NCBI GenBank assembly: GCA_000023725.1
Contig: CP001673.1
Coordinates: forward strand, 2,490,342 to 2,554,341
Source of the DNA: Flavobacteriaceae bacterium 3519-10
GTDB taxonomy: Bacteria; Bacteroidota; Bacteroidia; Flavobacteriales; Weeksellaceae
Length of the DNA stretch: 64,000 nt
Direction: 5' to 3'
The notes beneath the pieces were generated by a model. It saw only the letters and a list, made by a program, of their open reading frames with translations. It was not told where the DNA came from and ran no database searches. Below, piece by piece: positions 7,838 to 17,244 of the stretch (positions are counted from its first letter, which is position 1; each line of letters begins with the position of its first letter). The position numbers were made by a program, and so were the translations under genes.

Positions 7838-10699
7838 TTATTTAAGCTTTTTCTTAACAGCTACCTCTTCATATACTTCGAGGATGTCTCCAACTTCGAT
7901 GTCGTTATAGCCTTTGATGTTAAGACCACACTCATAACCTTTGGTTACTTCCTTCACATCGTCTTTGAAACGCTTCAAACTTTCAAGCTCACCGTCGAAT
8001 TTCACAATACCGTCACGCAGCAGTCTGATTTTCGAGTTTCGGGTTACTTTCCCGGTAAGAACCATACAACCGGCGATGGTGCCGACTTTGGTAATCTTAA
8101 ATGTTTCGCGGATTTCTACGTTGCCAATTACCTGTTCTTTGATCTCAGGTGAAAGCATACCTTCCATCGCTTCTTTGATCTCATCAATAGCCGCGTAGAT
8201 TACGGAGTACGTTCGGATTTCTATCTCTTCTTTGTCTGCGAGTTCTTTTGCGTTCACACCGGCTCTTACGTTGAATCCGATCATAATCGCATCGGAAGCA
8301 GCAGCTAAGAGTACGTCGGATTCGGTGATCTGACCAACTCCCTGGTGAATGATATTCACGCTGATTTCCTCTGTTGATAAACTCTGCAACTGATCTGAAA
8401 GTGCTTCCACAGAACCATCCACGTCACCTTTAAGGATAATGTTAAGTTCTTTGAAGTCGCCGAGTGCAATTCTTCGCCCAAGCTCGTCAAGCGTAAGGTG
8501 TTTCTTGGTACGGATAGACTGCTCTCTCTGAAGCTGCTCACGTTTTGTCGCGATTGATTTCGCTTCTCTTTCGTCAGCAAATACGCGGAAACGGTCTCCT
8601 GCCGTTGGCGCTCCGTCCAATCCTAATATTGTTACCGGAATTGAAGGACCCGCTGTTTCCATCGGTTTGCCCCTTTCATCCAACATCGCTTTTACTTTAC
8701 CGTGATTTTTACCCGCAAGTACATAATCACCAACCTTCAGGGTTCCGCTTTCTACCAGAATTGTAGAGATATAACCTCTTCCTTTATCCAGTGACGCTTC
8801 AATTACAACACCCTGTGCATTTTTGTTCGGGTTTGCCTTTAATTCGAGCATTTCTGCCTGAAGCAATACTTTTTCAAGCAAGGCATCCATATTGTTACCG
8901 AATTTGGCTGAAACTTCCTGCGTCTGTACATTTCCGCCCCATTCTTCTACGAGAATATTCATCGAAGAAAGTTGTTGACGGATATTGTCCGGATTTGCAG
9001 TTGGCTTATCCACTTTATTATAAGCGATGATCATCGGTACACCCGCTGCCTGAGCGTGGGAAATAGCTTCCTTGGTTTGTGGCATCACGTCGTCGTCCGC
9101 CGCAATTACGATAATTGCAATATCGGTAACCTGTGCACCTCTGGCTCTCATCGCGGTAAACGCCTCGTGACCCGGTGTATCCAGGAAGGTGATGCGCTGG
9201 CCGTTTTCAAGCTGTACGTTGTAAGCGCCGATATGCTGTGTAATTCCACCGGATTCACCAGCAATTACGTTTGTTTTTCTGATATAATCGAGAAGTGAAG
9301 TCTTACCGTGATCTACGTGACCCATTACGGTAACGATTGGTGCACGCGGCAATAAATCTTCAGCGGTATCGGTATTTTCTTCAAGCGCTGATTCTTCAAG
9401 ATCAGCATCTGAAAACTCAATTTTATAGCCGAATTCGTCAGCTACAAGCAATAAAGTATCAGCTTCAAGACGCTGATTCATCGTTACCATAACGCCTAAT
9501 GAGAAACATGCAGAAATTACTTCTGTAGGGCTCACATTCATCAGACTCGCGAGTTCGCCAACGGTAATAAATTCCGTAATCTTCAGGGTTCTGTCCGCTG
9601 CATCAATCTCATGCTGAAGTTCATCCTGTTCTCTTCGGTAAACTCTCTTTTCTTTTCTGTATTTGGCACCTTTATTCTTACCGCCTTTGCTTGTAAGCTT
9701 TTCAAGGGTTTCTTTAATTTGGTTTTTAACCTGCTCGTCGGTAAGTTCAACCGGCATTGTAGGCGCGCCACGACGGCTGCCTCCTTTTCCGGTATTTGCG
9801 CCACCACCTTGGTATCCAGGTCGGTTCCCACCTTGTCCCGGACGGTTTTGGCCCTGTCCTGGCGGACGGTTTCCACCCTGTGCAGGAGGTCGGTTACCCT
9901 GTGCTCCAGCCTGTCCTTGCTGCGTAGCTCCCGGCGTACCCGGTTTTTCGATACGTTTTCTTTTTTTCTTAGCTGCCGCGCTGTTTGCGCTTGGCTTTTT
10001 ATCGAACTGCGATAAATCCACAGTTTGTTTCAGAATTTTTACACCACCCAGTTTCTGATAAACAGTTTCGTGCACGTCTGAGGCAGGCTCTGCCGCAGCA
10101 GGCGTCTCAGCTTGCGGCGTAGATTGCGCAGGTGCAGACTGTTCGGGTGCAGGCGCAGCCGCCGCAGGTTCCGAAGCCGGTTGAGCGGCTGGCGGATCTA
10201 CCTTTTCGGGCTTTGCTTCTTCTTTCTTCGCTGCGCGGGGCTTATTGCCCTCCATTTGCGAAAGATCGATTTTATCGAGAACCTTAAATTCCTGTTTCTC
10301 AGAAGCAGGCGAATGCAGAACCACTTCTTCGCGTGGTTTCTCTTCAGGTTTCTCTTCCGGTTTTTCTACCGGAACCTCTTGCTTCTTAGGCTCGAGGTCT
10401 ATTTTACCCAAAATTTTCGTTTCGGGTCTTGCGGTATTTCTTGCGCGAATGATCTCAGGCTTAGAAGGTTCGATTTCCAGTTTCTCCTCAGGAACCTTAA
10501 TCATCACCACCTCGTGTGAAGCTTTGCGCTGCTCACTGTCTTTCGCGAACTCCGCTTTCAGTGCAGAATATGCCGATTCTTCCAATTGAGCGTTCGGGTT
10601 GCTTTCTACTTCAATTCCTTTAGACTGCAGAAACTCCACAAGTCTTGAGATTGAAATATTAAATTCCTTTAGCGCTTTGTTTAATCTAATTTTGGGCAT
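7838..10699 (-). CDS. infB: Translation initiation factor IF-2
   Basis: This 953-residue GTPase brings initiator tRNA to the 30S subunit. The N-terminal IF2_N domain (residues 1-50, [20 protein letters not shown]) is followed by a long low-complexity linker rich in E/P/K, then A/P/Q, then a Gly-Asn-Arg-Pro repeat (268-300). A second IF2_N-like segment comes before the G domain: P-loop GHVDHGKT at 460-467, then DTPGHEAF and NKVD. Domains II, III and the tRNA-binding C domain follow. The start at MPKIRLNK is the usual flavobacterial one. It is the last gene of rimP-nusA-infB and is followed by a terminator. Confidence 0.98.
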   Translation of the reverse strand: MPKIRLNKALKEFNISISRLVEFLQSKGIEVESNPNAQLEESAYSALKAEFAKDSEQRKASHEVVMIKVPEEKLEIEPSKPEIIRARNTARPETKILGKIDLEPKKQEVPVEKPEEKPEEKPREEVVLHSPASEKQEFKVLDKIDLSQMEGNKPRAAKKEEAKPEKVDPPAAQPASEPAAAAPAPEQSAPAQSTPQAETPAAAEPASDVHETVYQKLGGVKILKQTVDLSQFDKKPSANSAAAKKKRKRIEKPGTPGATQQGQAGAQGNRPPAQGGNRPPGQGQNRPGQGGNRPGYQGGGANTGKGGSRRGAPTMPVELTDEQVKNQIKETLEKLTSKGGKNKGAKYRKEKRVYRREQDELQHEIDAADRTLKITEFITVGELASLMNVSPTEVISACFSLGVMVTMNQRLEADTLLLVADEFGYKIEFSDADLEESALEENTDTAEDLLPRAPIVTVMGHVDHGKTSLLDYIRKTNVIAGESGGITQHIGAYNVQLENGQRITFLDTPGHEAFTAMRARGAQVTDIAIIVIAADDDVMPQTKEAISHAQAAGVPMIIAYNKVDKPTANPDNIRQQLSSMNILVEEWGGNVQTQEVSAKFGNNMDALLEKVLLQAEMLELKANPNKNAQGVVIEASLDKGRGYISTILVESGTLKVGDYVLAGKNHGKVKAMLDERGKPMETAGPSIPVTILGLDGAPTAGDRFRVFADEREAKSIATKREQLQREQSIRTKKHLTLDELGRRIALGDFKELNIILKGDVDGSVEALSDQLQSLSTEEISVNIIHQGVGQITESDVLLAAASDAIMIGFNVRAGVNAKELADKEEIEIRTYSVIYAAIDEIKEAMEGMLSPEIKEQVIGNVEIRETFKITKVGTIAGCMVLTGKVTRNSKIRLLRDGIVKFDGELESLKRFKDDVKEVTKGYECGLNIKGYNDIEVGDILEVYEEVAVKKKLK
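9800..9898 (-). repeat. In-frame Gly/Asn/Arg/Pro repeat inside infB
   Basis: The 33 codons for residues 268-300 of IF-2 encode four imperfect copies of an NRP(P/G)xQGG-type unit. The segment is in the disordered linker between the N-terminal domain and the GTPase core. Such repeats can vary in copy number between strains. Confidence 0.75.
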
Positions 10700-10772
10700 G
10701 TATAATGTATACTTTTATTTAATTTTCGGTAAAGTTAACCTATTTTAACATTACCTGAGGTATTTGCAAGAA

Positions 10773-12020
10773 TCAGTCTTCAAACTCTTCTTTCAAAATC
10801 TGTTTTACTTCCTCGATGGTTTCTTCTTCCAAATCCACCATTTTCAAAAGCGCTTCGGTATCCTTATCCAGAACACTTTTCGCTGTGGTAAGTCCTACTT
10901 TATTGAACTCATCGATGATCCACTGCTCGATATCGCCTGCGTCGGAGCCTGCAAATTCTTTCAGTTCCACATCATCGTCCTCAGCAGACTCTCTGTGCAC
11001 GTCTATTTCATAGCCACTTAACCAGGATGCAAGCCTGATGTTTTGGCCTTGTTTACCGATCACCCTCGAAATTTCCTCTACTGGCGTGTACACCATCGCG
11101 TATTTGGTCTCTTCGTTGATCTCGATTTTATTTACGGTCACGTTTCCTAATGCCCGTTTTACCATGATTTCCGGGTTTTTAGACCACTGAATCACGTCGA
11201 TATTTTCGTTTTTAAGTTCGCGTACAACACCATGAATCCTTGATCCTTTCACACCAACACAGGCGCCTACCGGATCTATTCGGTCATCATAAGCGTCCAC
11301 GGCAATCTTGGCTTTTTCACCCGGGATACGCACTACTTTCTTAAGAATGATGGTTCCATCCTGGATTTCCGGAATTTCAAGCTCAAGCAGTTTTTCCAAA
11401 AATTTCGGCGCCGTTCTCGATACGATGATCTGAGGCTTGGATCCTTTAAAATCAACACTTTCTACAATTGTGCGGATGTTTTCTCCTTTTTTAAAGAAGT
11501 CGGACGGAATTTGATTTTCTTTAGGAAGGATAAATTCATTGTCTTCATCATCAAGCAAGATCACGTGTTTGTGGCGGATGTGATGAACTTCCCCAACAAC
11601 AATCTCACCAATCTTATCGCGGAACTCTTCATAAAGCACCGCATTGTTATGTTCCTGAAGTTTTGTAGCCAGAATCTGCTTCAGCGTTAGAATGCTTCTG
11701 CGTCCTAAACCTTCAATCGGAATCTCAATTGTAAATTCTTCGCCCACCTCAAAGGTTGGGTCTATCTTCTTGGCCTCGGATATTTCAATTTCCAGATCGT
11801 CATCTTCAGACATATCATCTTCAACAATTGTTTTATTCAGAAAAATCTGAAAATCCCCTTTATCCGGGTTTACAATAACGTCGAAATGATCATCTGAGTC
11901 GAATCTTTTTCTAAGCAGGGTTTTAAGAGAATCTTCAATAATCGCCATCAGGTCGATCTTACTGATGCTTTTTTCTTCTTTAAAATCGCCAAATGCTTCA
12001 ATTAATGCTAAACCGTCCAT
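10773..12020 (-). CDS. nusA: Transcription termination/antitermination factor NusA
   Basis: This 415-residue RNA polymerase-binding factor modulates pausing, termination and antitermination. The N-terminal domain (about 1-130) is followed by an S1 domain (about 135-200, with GEIVVGEVHHIRHKHVIL), KH1 (DPVGACVGVKGSRIHGVV) and KH2 (VIGKQGQNIRLASWLSGYE). The length suits the Bacteroidota form, which lacks the C-terminal acidic repeats of the longer E. coli protein; an acidic tail is present instead. It sits between rimP (56 nt upstream) and infB (73 nt downstream) in the conserved order. Confidence 0.97.
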   Translation of the reverse strand: MDGLALIEAFGDFKEEKSISKIDLMAIIEDSLKTLLRKRFDSDDHFDVIVNPDKGDFQIFLNKTIVEDDMSEDDDLEIEISEAKKIDPTFEVGEEFTIEIPIEGLGRRSILTLKQILATKLQEHNNAVLYEEFRDKIGEIVVGEVHHIRHKHVILLDDEDNEFILPKENQIPSDFFKKGENIRTIVESVDFKGSKPQIIVSRTAPKFLEKLLELEIPEIQDGTIILKKVVRIPGEKAKIAVDAYDDRIDPVGACVGVKGSRIHGVVRELKNENIDVIQWSKNPEIMVKRALGNVTVNKIEINEETKYAMVYTPVEEISRVIGKQGQNIRLASWLSGYEIDVHRESAEDDDVELKEFAGSDAGDIEQWIIDEFNKVGLTTAKSVLDKDTEALLKMVDLEEETIEEVKQILKEEFED

Positions 12021-12076
12021 ATATTAAATGATAAGTGATGAATGCGCGGCAGGGCCGTCTTTCATCGTATTTGTTA

Positions 12077-12544
12077 TTAAAATTTTATCGTTACCAAAGC
12101 TTTTTTAATGTCCGTATAGAGAATTTCTTTCTCTTCAGTTACGTCCATTTTACCTTTTCCTATCTCCTTGGGTTTTCTGTACTGCAAGACGAGTGTAATT
12201 TTATCTTCGTCCACTTTGCTGAGTTCACCTTCAATCTGTGTAGAATCTTTCATTAAAATATCGAGCTCGCGGCCAATATTTTTTCTGAACTGGCGGGGCG
12301 AAACCAGTGGCTCGCTTAGACCTGCGCTCATTACCTGAAGTGCAAAATCGTGTTCTTCCCTGTCTACATTAAATTCTATTGCGCGGCTTGCGTCAAGGCA
12401 GTCCTGCAGCGTCACACCTGAGTCTCCATCCAGGATCACCGTAATGTCGTCTCCGGCTGAAAACTTTAGATCAACCAAAAACAGGTCTGGTCTTTCGGCC
12501 AGAAAACCGTGCAGCAATTCTTCAATTTTTGTTCTGAAATCCAT
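12077..12544 (-). CDS. rimP: Ribosome maturation factor RimP
   Basis: This 155-residue protein assists late 30S subunit maturation. It has the RimP N-terminal alpha/beta domain (DLFLVDLKFSAGDDITVILD, then SGVTLQDCLDASRAIE), the VMSAGLSEPLVSPRQFRKNIG stretch typical of the family, and a small C-terminal SH3-like domain. It is the first gene of rimP-nusA-infB. A -7 promoter element lies about 70 nt upstream, and the leader between contains a terminator-like hairpin. Confidence 0.95.
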   Translation of the reverse strand: MDFRTKIEELLHGFLAERPDLFLVDLKFSAGDDITVILDGDSGVTLQDCLDASRAIEFNVDREEHDFALQVMSAGLSEPLVSPRQFRKNIGRELDILMKDSTQIEGELSKVDEDKITLVLQYRKPKEIGKGKMDVTEEKEILYTDIKKALVTIKF

Positions 12545-12562
12545 ATTTTTATCTGAGTTACG

Positions 12563-12590
12563 AAAAAAGGCATTCTTGCGAAGGCCTTTT
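12563..12590 (-). promoter_or_regulatory. Terminator-like hairpin in the rimP leader (candidate attenuator)
   Basis: On the minus strand AAAAGGC and GCCTTTT form a 7-bp stem around a 12-nt loop, immediately followed by a run of six T. The structure lies between the predicted rimP promoter and the rimP start codon, so it would be transcribed in the leader of rimP-nusA-infB. A regulatory role is inferred from position only. Confidence 0.45.
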
Positions 12591-12614
12591 CATGATAAAT
12601 CCGTAAATCCGTTG

Positions 12615-12622
12615 CAAATATA
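12615..12622 (-). promoter_or_regulatory. -7 promoter element for rimP-nusA-infB
   Basis: TATATTTG on the minus strand matches TAnnTTTG exactly and predicts a leader of roughly 65 nt before rimP. It diverges from the ugd promoter about 75 nt away. Confidence 0.55.
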
Positions 12623-12697
12623 CACTTTTTTGATTATTCCGCAAAAAACCTGAAGATAAATCCTTAGAACACAGGGCGGCTGATGTACTGAATTATA

Positions 12698-12705
12698 TAT
12701 ATTTG
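12698..12705 (+). promoter_or_regulatory. -7 promoter element for ugd
   Basis: TATATTTG matches the Bacteroidota -7 consensus and lies 22 nt before the TTG start of the UDP-glucose dehydrogenase gene. It marks the start of the polysaccharide locus transcript. Confidence 0.55.
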
Positions 12706-12727
12706 CATGTTTTAAAAATATACGATT

Positions 12728-14038
12728 TTGAATATTACAATTGTTGGGACAGGCTATGTAGGGTTGGTTACGGGCACTACGCTCGCGGAGTTGGGAAACA
12801 CCGTTTTTTGTGTGGATATTGATGAGGAAAAAGTAGCTGCCATGAAACAGGGGCGCGTGCCGATTTACGAGCCCGGCCTCGAAGAAATGTTCCTCCGCAA
12901 CATCCAGGCGCAACGCCTTTTTTTCACAACGAGCCTTGAAGAAGCCTTAGAAAAAAGCGAAGTGATTTACCTCGCACTTCCGACACCGCCGGGTGAAGAC
13001 GGCTCTGCGGATCTTTCGTATGTACTGAGTGTTGCCCATAAAATCGGAGATTTACTCACAGATTATAAGGTTATTGTAAACAAATCGACCGTACCGGTTG
13101 GAACCGCAGATATTGTGCGCGAGGCCATTTCAGCTAAAACCGATGTAGAATTCGATGTGGTTTCGAACCCCGAGTTTCTGCGCGAAGGTTTTGCCGTTGA
13201 AGATTCAATGAATCCAGCGCGCGTGATTGTAGGAAGCGAATCCGAACGCGCGAAGGAAATAATGTCGAAAATTTATCAGCCCTTCACAAACACCGGTGTG
13301 CCTATTATCTTCATGGATGAAAGATCTTCTGAACTTACCAAATATGCAGCAAATTCTTTTCTGGCCGTGAAAATTACATTTATGAACGAAATCGCCAATT
13401 ATTGCGAAAAAGTAGGCGCTGACGTAGATAAAGTAAGGCTCGGGATGGGTTCGGACGACCGAATAGGGCATCGTTTTCTTTTTCCTGGAATCGGTTATGG
13501 CGGAAGCTGTTTTCCGAAAGACGTGAAAGCATTAATTAAATCAGGCAAGCAGGAAAATTTTGATTTTCAGCTACTTGAAGCTACCGAAAATGTAAATCAG
13601 GCGCAGAAAGTGATCCTGGTTTCAGAAATAGAGAAATATTTCGGAGGCAATCTTCAGGGCAAAAAAATCGCGGTCTGGGGTCTTGCCTTCAAAGCGAATA
13701 CCGACGATATCCGTGAGGCTTCTGCTTTGGACAACATCCGGCTTCTGCGTGCAAAAGGTGCAGAAATTTCGGCTTACGACTCAATCGCTGAGGAAAACGT
13801 GCGCCGGATTTTGGGTAACGACATCACCTACGCAAACGATATGTATTCGGCTCTGCAGGATGCCGACTGTCTTCTGATCGCTACTGAATGGAGCGAATTT
13901 AAAAATCCTAACTTTGAACTTATGGCCGCAAAAATGAAGAACAAAGCGATCTTCGACGGCCGCAATATGTTTGCGCTTGAACAGGTAGAAAATTCCGGTT
14001 TTTATTATAAGTCGATCGGCCGGAAGACGCTTGAATAG
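12728..14038 (+). CDS. ugd: UDP-glucose 6-dehydrogenase
   Basis: This 436-residue enzyme oxidises UDP-glucose to UDP-glucuronate with two NAD+, providing an acidic sugar donor. It has the Rossmann motif GTGYVGL (residues 7-13), the central dimer helix, and the catalytic cysteine in GYGGSCFPKD (Cys261). The C-terminal UDP-binding domain contains WGLAFKANTDDIREA. Translation appears to start at TTG: no in-frame ATG or GTG lies upstream before a stop, and this TTG puts the NAD motif at the usual place. A related UDP-N-acetyl sugar dehydrogenase is less likely given the sequence. It opens the polysaccharide locus. Confidence 0.95.
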   Translation: MNITIVGTGYVGLVTGTTLAELGNTVFCVDIDEEKVAAMKQGRVPIYEPGLEEMFLRNIQAQRLFFTTSLEEALEKSEVIYLALPTPPGEDGSADLSYVLSVAHKIGDLLTDYKVIVNKSTVPVGTADIVREAISAKTDVEFDVVSNPEFLREGFAVEDSMNPARVIVGSESERAKEIMSKIYQPFTNTGVPIIFMDERSSELTKYAANSFLAVKITFMNEIANYCEKVGADVDKVRLGMGSDDRIGHRFLFPGIGYGGSCFPKDVKALIKSGKQENFDFQLLEATENVNQAQKVILVSEIEKYFGGNLQGKKIAVWGLAFKANTDDIREASALDNIRLLRAKGAEISAYDSIAEENVRRILGNDITYANDMYSALQDADCLLIATEWSEFKNPNFELMAAKMKNKAIFDGRNMFALEQVENSGFYYKSIGRKTLE

Positions 14039-14060
14039 CACATTTTTAAAACACACACAT

Positions 14061-15044
14061 TTGAAAATAAATTTATTCCCGAGACTGATATTTGCTGCGT
14101 TGCTGGCGTTCGCCGTCAGCACTGTTATCTATTTTTCGTTCGGGAATATCTATTCTTCAGCACTGTTTACGTACGGGGAGTTTAAGGCGCAGTTCGATTC
14201 CGGCATTTACCGGTACAGGATCTTAAGCGGATATTTCGTACTTGCGGTTTACGGGGTTTTATCGGATTTAAATATTGATTTCGAGGTATTAAAACTGAAA
14301 TTCTTCGCGAAAAATGCAGACCCGGCGATGTACCTGTCTTTCTATATCGTGAATACTTTTTTTCTGATGATCAGCGCAGTTGTGATGATGCTGATTACTG
14401 AGACTAAATCTTTCACGGCCACCCATGCAGAAAAAATCCTATTGGTTTCGGTAGCGGTTTTCACCATTGCACTTTCGCAGTTTGTGATTGTTCCGTACGA
14501 TGTTCCGGGATATTTCATGCAGCTGCTGTTCTTCCTTCTGTTAATAAAATACACCGCAAAGCCAAACACAGCCCAACTGCTGGTTCTGGTTATTCTTGTT
14601 GTGGTTTCTACATTAAACCGCGAATCCTCGGCACTTTCAATCGCTCTGGCGGCTACAGTTCTGTACACCAAATACGGACTTAAGAAAGAAACATTAATAC
14701 CGCTGGCACTGATAGTAGCCCCTTTTCTCGCTGTTTATCTTGGGATGCGACTTTTCAATGATAGTTTTGTGACCAACGACGGCAATTTGTTATGGCAAAA
14801 TTTCACGCAGCCGAAGAATATTTTAGGCTTGTTTATATGGATCCTTTTTCTGGTTTTCTCTTTAATTCTTGCAAAAGATCAAACCGCGGCAAAATATATT
14901 TTACTGTTTCATGTGTTTTCGGCTCCGTATATCATGATGTGTTTTTATTCGGGCATCCTGTACGAAATCAGGTTGTATGTACCCATCTTTATAACGTCTT
15001 TATTTCTGGGCCGAACCGTAATGACGCGGCATTCAATAAATTAA
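14061..15044 (+). CDS. Polytopic membrane protein of unknown function in the polysaccharide locus
   Basis: I do not recognise a family with confidence. The protein (about 327 residues) has roughly nine hydrophobic segments spread over its length, starting at residue 6, and a short conserved-looking TLNRESSAL segment in a loop. The start is uncertain: TTG at 14061 (MKINLFPRL) gives a helix right after the N-terminus, while TTG at 14031 would overlap ugd by 8 nt. Position between ugd and the ABC exporter suggests a role in glycan assembly or modification, for example a GT-C-like or flippase-accessory protein, but this is inference from context. Confidence 0.7.
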   Translation: MKINLFPRLIFAALLAFAVSTVIYFSFGNIYSSALFTYGEFKAQFDSGIYRYRILSGYFVLAVYGVLSDLNIDFEVLKLKFFAKNADPAMYLSFYIVNTFFLMISAVVMMLITETKSFTATHAEKILLVSVAVFTIALSQFVIVPYDVPGYFMQLLFFLLLIKYTAKPNTAQLLVLVILVVVSTLNRESSALSIALAATVLYTKYGLKKETLIPLALIVAPFLAVYLGMRLFNDSFVTNDGNLLWQNFTQPKNILGLFIWILFLVFSLILAKDQTAAKYILLFHVFSAPYIMMCFYSGILYEIRLYVPIFITSLFLGRTVMTRHSIN

Positions 15045-15046
15045 GC

Positions 15047-15054
15047 TATTTTTG
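15047..15054 (+). promoter_or_regulatory. -7 promoter element before the ABC exporter genes
   Basis: TATTTTTG matches TAnnTTTG and ends 20 nt before the permease start codon. It partly follows the stop codon of the preceding membrane protein gene. Confidence 0.5.
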
Positions 15055-15074
15055 ATTAATTTTCAAACACACAA

Positions 15075-15923
15075 ATGACCGAACCGCAGCAGAAATGGAC
15101 CGAAACCATTGAATCCAGACACTCTCTCTTCGACCTTAAACTCGGCGAGGTTTGGCGTTACAAAGACCTTGTGTACATGTTTGTGAAGCGCGATTTTATT
15201 TCGGGTTTCAAGCAGACAGTTTTGGGACCCGTTTGGTTTTTTATCAACCCAATCTTTACCACCATTGTTTATTTAGTTGTTTTCGGCAATATCGCCAATC
15301 TGTCAACCGACGGCGCGCCGAAAATCTTATTCTACCTCGCCGGCGTTACCTTATGGAATTATTTTTCTGCCTGCCTCACGGGTACTTCGAATGTTTTTGT
15401 GAGCAATGCAGGTATTTTCGGGAAAGTCTATTTTCCGAGGCTGGTGATGCCGCTCACAATCGTGATATCGAACCTGATGCGTTTTGGGGTCCAGATGGCG
15501 CTGTTTATTGCCGCGTTTTTGTACTATTATTTCAATGGAGATGTAACGCCTAATTTGTGGATTTTAGCAACGCCTTTTTTAATTATTTTAATGGCGGCTT
15601 TTGCTTTGGGAACAGGAATGATTTTTTCGGCGCTGACGACAAAATACCGCGACATACAGATGCTGCTGGGCTTTGGGATCAGTCTTTTTATGTACGTAAC
15701 GCCGGTAATTTACCCACTTTCGGCTTTGCCGCCAAAACTGAAAACGATTGCGTCCTACAACCCGCTTTCGGGCATTTTTGAGTGTTTTAAATATGGCTGG
15801 CTTGGCGTTGGCGATTTTTCGGCGCCGCTGCTTCTGATCAGCTCGTTAATAATTTTCGTCCTGTTGGCGGTAGGAACCGTGGTTTTTAATAAAGTTGAAA
15901 AAGGATTTATGGACACCGTGTAG
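15075..15923 (+). CDS. ABC-2 type polysaccharide export permease (Wzm-like)
   Basis: This 282-residue inner membrane protein has about six transmembrane segments and the N-terminal amphipathic part typical of Wzm/KpsM/RfbA proteins (LGEVWRYKDLVYMFVKRDF, VLGPVWFFINP). The C-terminal YVTPVIYPLSALPP and YNPLSGIFECFKYG stretches are characteristic. With the ATPase encoded 93 nt downstream it would export undecaprenyl-linked glycan from cytoplasm to periplasm. Use of the ABC route fits the absence of a recognisable Wzx or Wzy protein in the window. Confidence 0.93.
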   Translation: MTEPQQKWTETIESRHSLFDLKLGEVWRYKDLVYMFVKRDFISGFKQTVLGPVWFFINPIFTTIVYLVVFGNIANLSTDGAPKILFYLAGVTLWNYFSACLTGTSNVFVSNAGIFGKVYFPRLVMPLTIVISNLMRFGVQMALFIAAFLYYYFNGDVTPNLWILATPFLIILMAAFALGTGMIFSALTTKYRDIQMLLGFGISLFMYVTPVIYPLSALPPKLKTIASYNPLSGIFECFKYGWLGVGDFSAPLLLISSLIIFVLLAVGTVVFNKVEKGFMDTV

Positions 15924-16016
15924 GAGATTTTAGATTATGAATTTTAAATTTTAGATTAATTTAAAACTCATCCAATTCTTTATAAACACTGTACATTATA
16001 CCTATTACATACAAAG

Positions 16017-17243
16017 ATGTTAGCATTAAAAGCTGAAAATATATCCAAACAATACCGTCTCGGGCAAGTCGGTACGGGGACGCTTACGCACGACATCAAC
16101 CGTATGTGGCACCAGATGCGCGGAAAGGAAGATCCTTATCTTAAAATTGGTGAAGCTAACGACCGCTCTACCAAAGGCGCATCAGAGTATGTATGGTCAC
16201 TTCGCGACATCAATTTTGAAATCGAACAGGGCGATGCCGTCGGGATTATCGGCAGGAACGGCGCAGGAAAATCCACGTTACTGAAACTTTTAAGCAAAGT
16301 TACCAAGCCAACCACCGGAAAAATTTACACAAAAGGACGGATCGCCTCACTACTCGAAGTCGGAACAGGTTTTCATCCTGAAATGACGGGGCGCGAAAAC
16401 ATTTACCTCAACGGTGCCATTTTAGGGATGACGAGAAAAGAGATCGCGCGCAAATTTGACGAAATAGTCGATTTTTCGGGGGTTGAAAGATATATCGACA
16501 CGCCGGTGAAAAGATATTCGTCGGGAATGTATGTGCGTTTGGCATTCGCTGTCGCAGCGCATTTAGAATCAGAAATTTTAATTGTCGATGAAGTTCTCGC
16601 CGTTGGTGATGCCGAATTCCAGAAAAAATGTTTGGGAAAAATGGGTGACGTAAGCAAAGGCGAAGGGCGGACGGTGCTTTTTGTGAGTCATGACCTCAAC
16701 GCAGTTTCGCAAATCTGCAACTCCGGAATTCTATTAAATCAAGGTCTTGTAGAATATAAGGGAAATATTCGGGAAACCGTTTCCACCTACTTAAATTCCG
16801 ATAGTGACGCAGTTATTTATCTGAATTCAAATAAAAAGGTTGGGAAGAAAATGTTTATTCAGGAAATTCAGGTCGTTAAAACCAACGGCGAAATAAGTAA
16901 AGAATATTTATACGATGAACCGATCAATTTTAAATTTACCATTGCAATTAATGAATTTGTGCCTGGTACCAGTTTCTTTGTAACGGTTCTCGATTCAAGG
17001 AAGAAACGAGTGTTTTCGTGCGAAAAATTAATGGTCGATCCGGACATGACTTTAACCATCGAACCACATACATTAGTCCGCGGAAATTACTCTATACACG
17101 CGTTCATCAATCAGCCTAAAGTTGCTCAATTAGATGTCGCCGAAGATGTATGTAAATTCACCGTTTCCGACCCCGATTCATACTTAGCAAAACACGGTGA
17201 GTATGATTATGGCTCTGTTTTCGGACGATATCAATGGAAATAA
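16017..17243 (+). CDS. ABC transporter ATP-binding protein for polysaccharide export (Wzt-like)
   Basis: This 408-residue protein has a nucleotide-binding domain with Walker A GRNGAGKST (79-87), signature YSSGM (167-171), Walker B ILIVDEVLAVGD and the switch histidine in VSHD. After about residue 250 comes an extra beta-rich domain of about 150 residues, as in Wzt proteins that recognise the non-reducing end of the O-polysaccharide. It energises the adjacent permease. The presence of the carbohydrate-binding extension suggests that the exported chain carries a terminal modification, for which the FkbM methyltransferase next door is a candidate. Confidence 0.94.
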   Translation: MLALKAENISKQYRLGQVGTGTLTHDINRMWHQMRGKEDPYLKIGEANDRSTKGASEYVWSLRDINFEIEQGDAVGIIGRNGAGKSTLLKLLSKVTKPTTGKIYTKGRIASLLEVGTGFHPEMTGRENIYLNGAILGMTRKEIARKFDEIVDFSGVERYIDTPVKRYSSGMYVRLAFAVAAHLESEILIVDEVLAVGDAEFQKKCLGKMGDVSKGEGRTVLFVSHDLNAVSQICNSGILLNQGLVEYKGNIRETVSTYLNSDSDAVIYLNSNKKVGKKMFIQEIQVVKTNGEISKEYLYDEPINFKFTIAINEFVPGTSFFVTVLDSRKKRVFSCEKLMVDPDMTLTIEPHTLVRGNYSIHAFINQPKVAQLDVAEDVCKFTVSDPDSYLAKHGEYDYGSVFGRYQWK

Positions 17244-17244
17244 G

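Noticed and set aside
9611-10519. Several plus-strand open frames opposite infB, rich in Ser, Arg, Phe and Cys
   Set aside because: They mirror the low-complexity linker of IF-2; the repeats on the coding strand produce long stop-free reverse frames.
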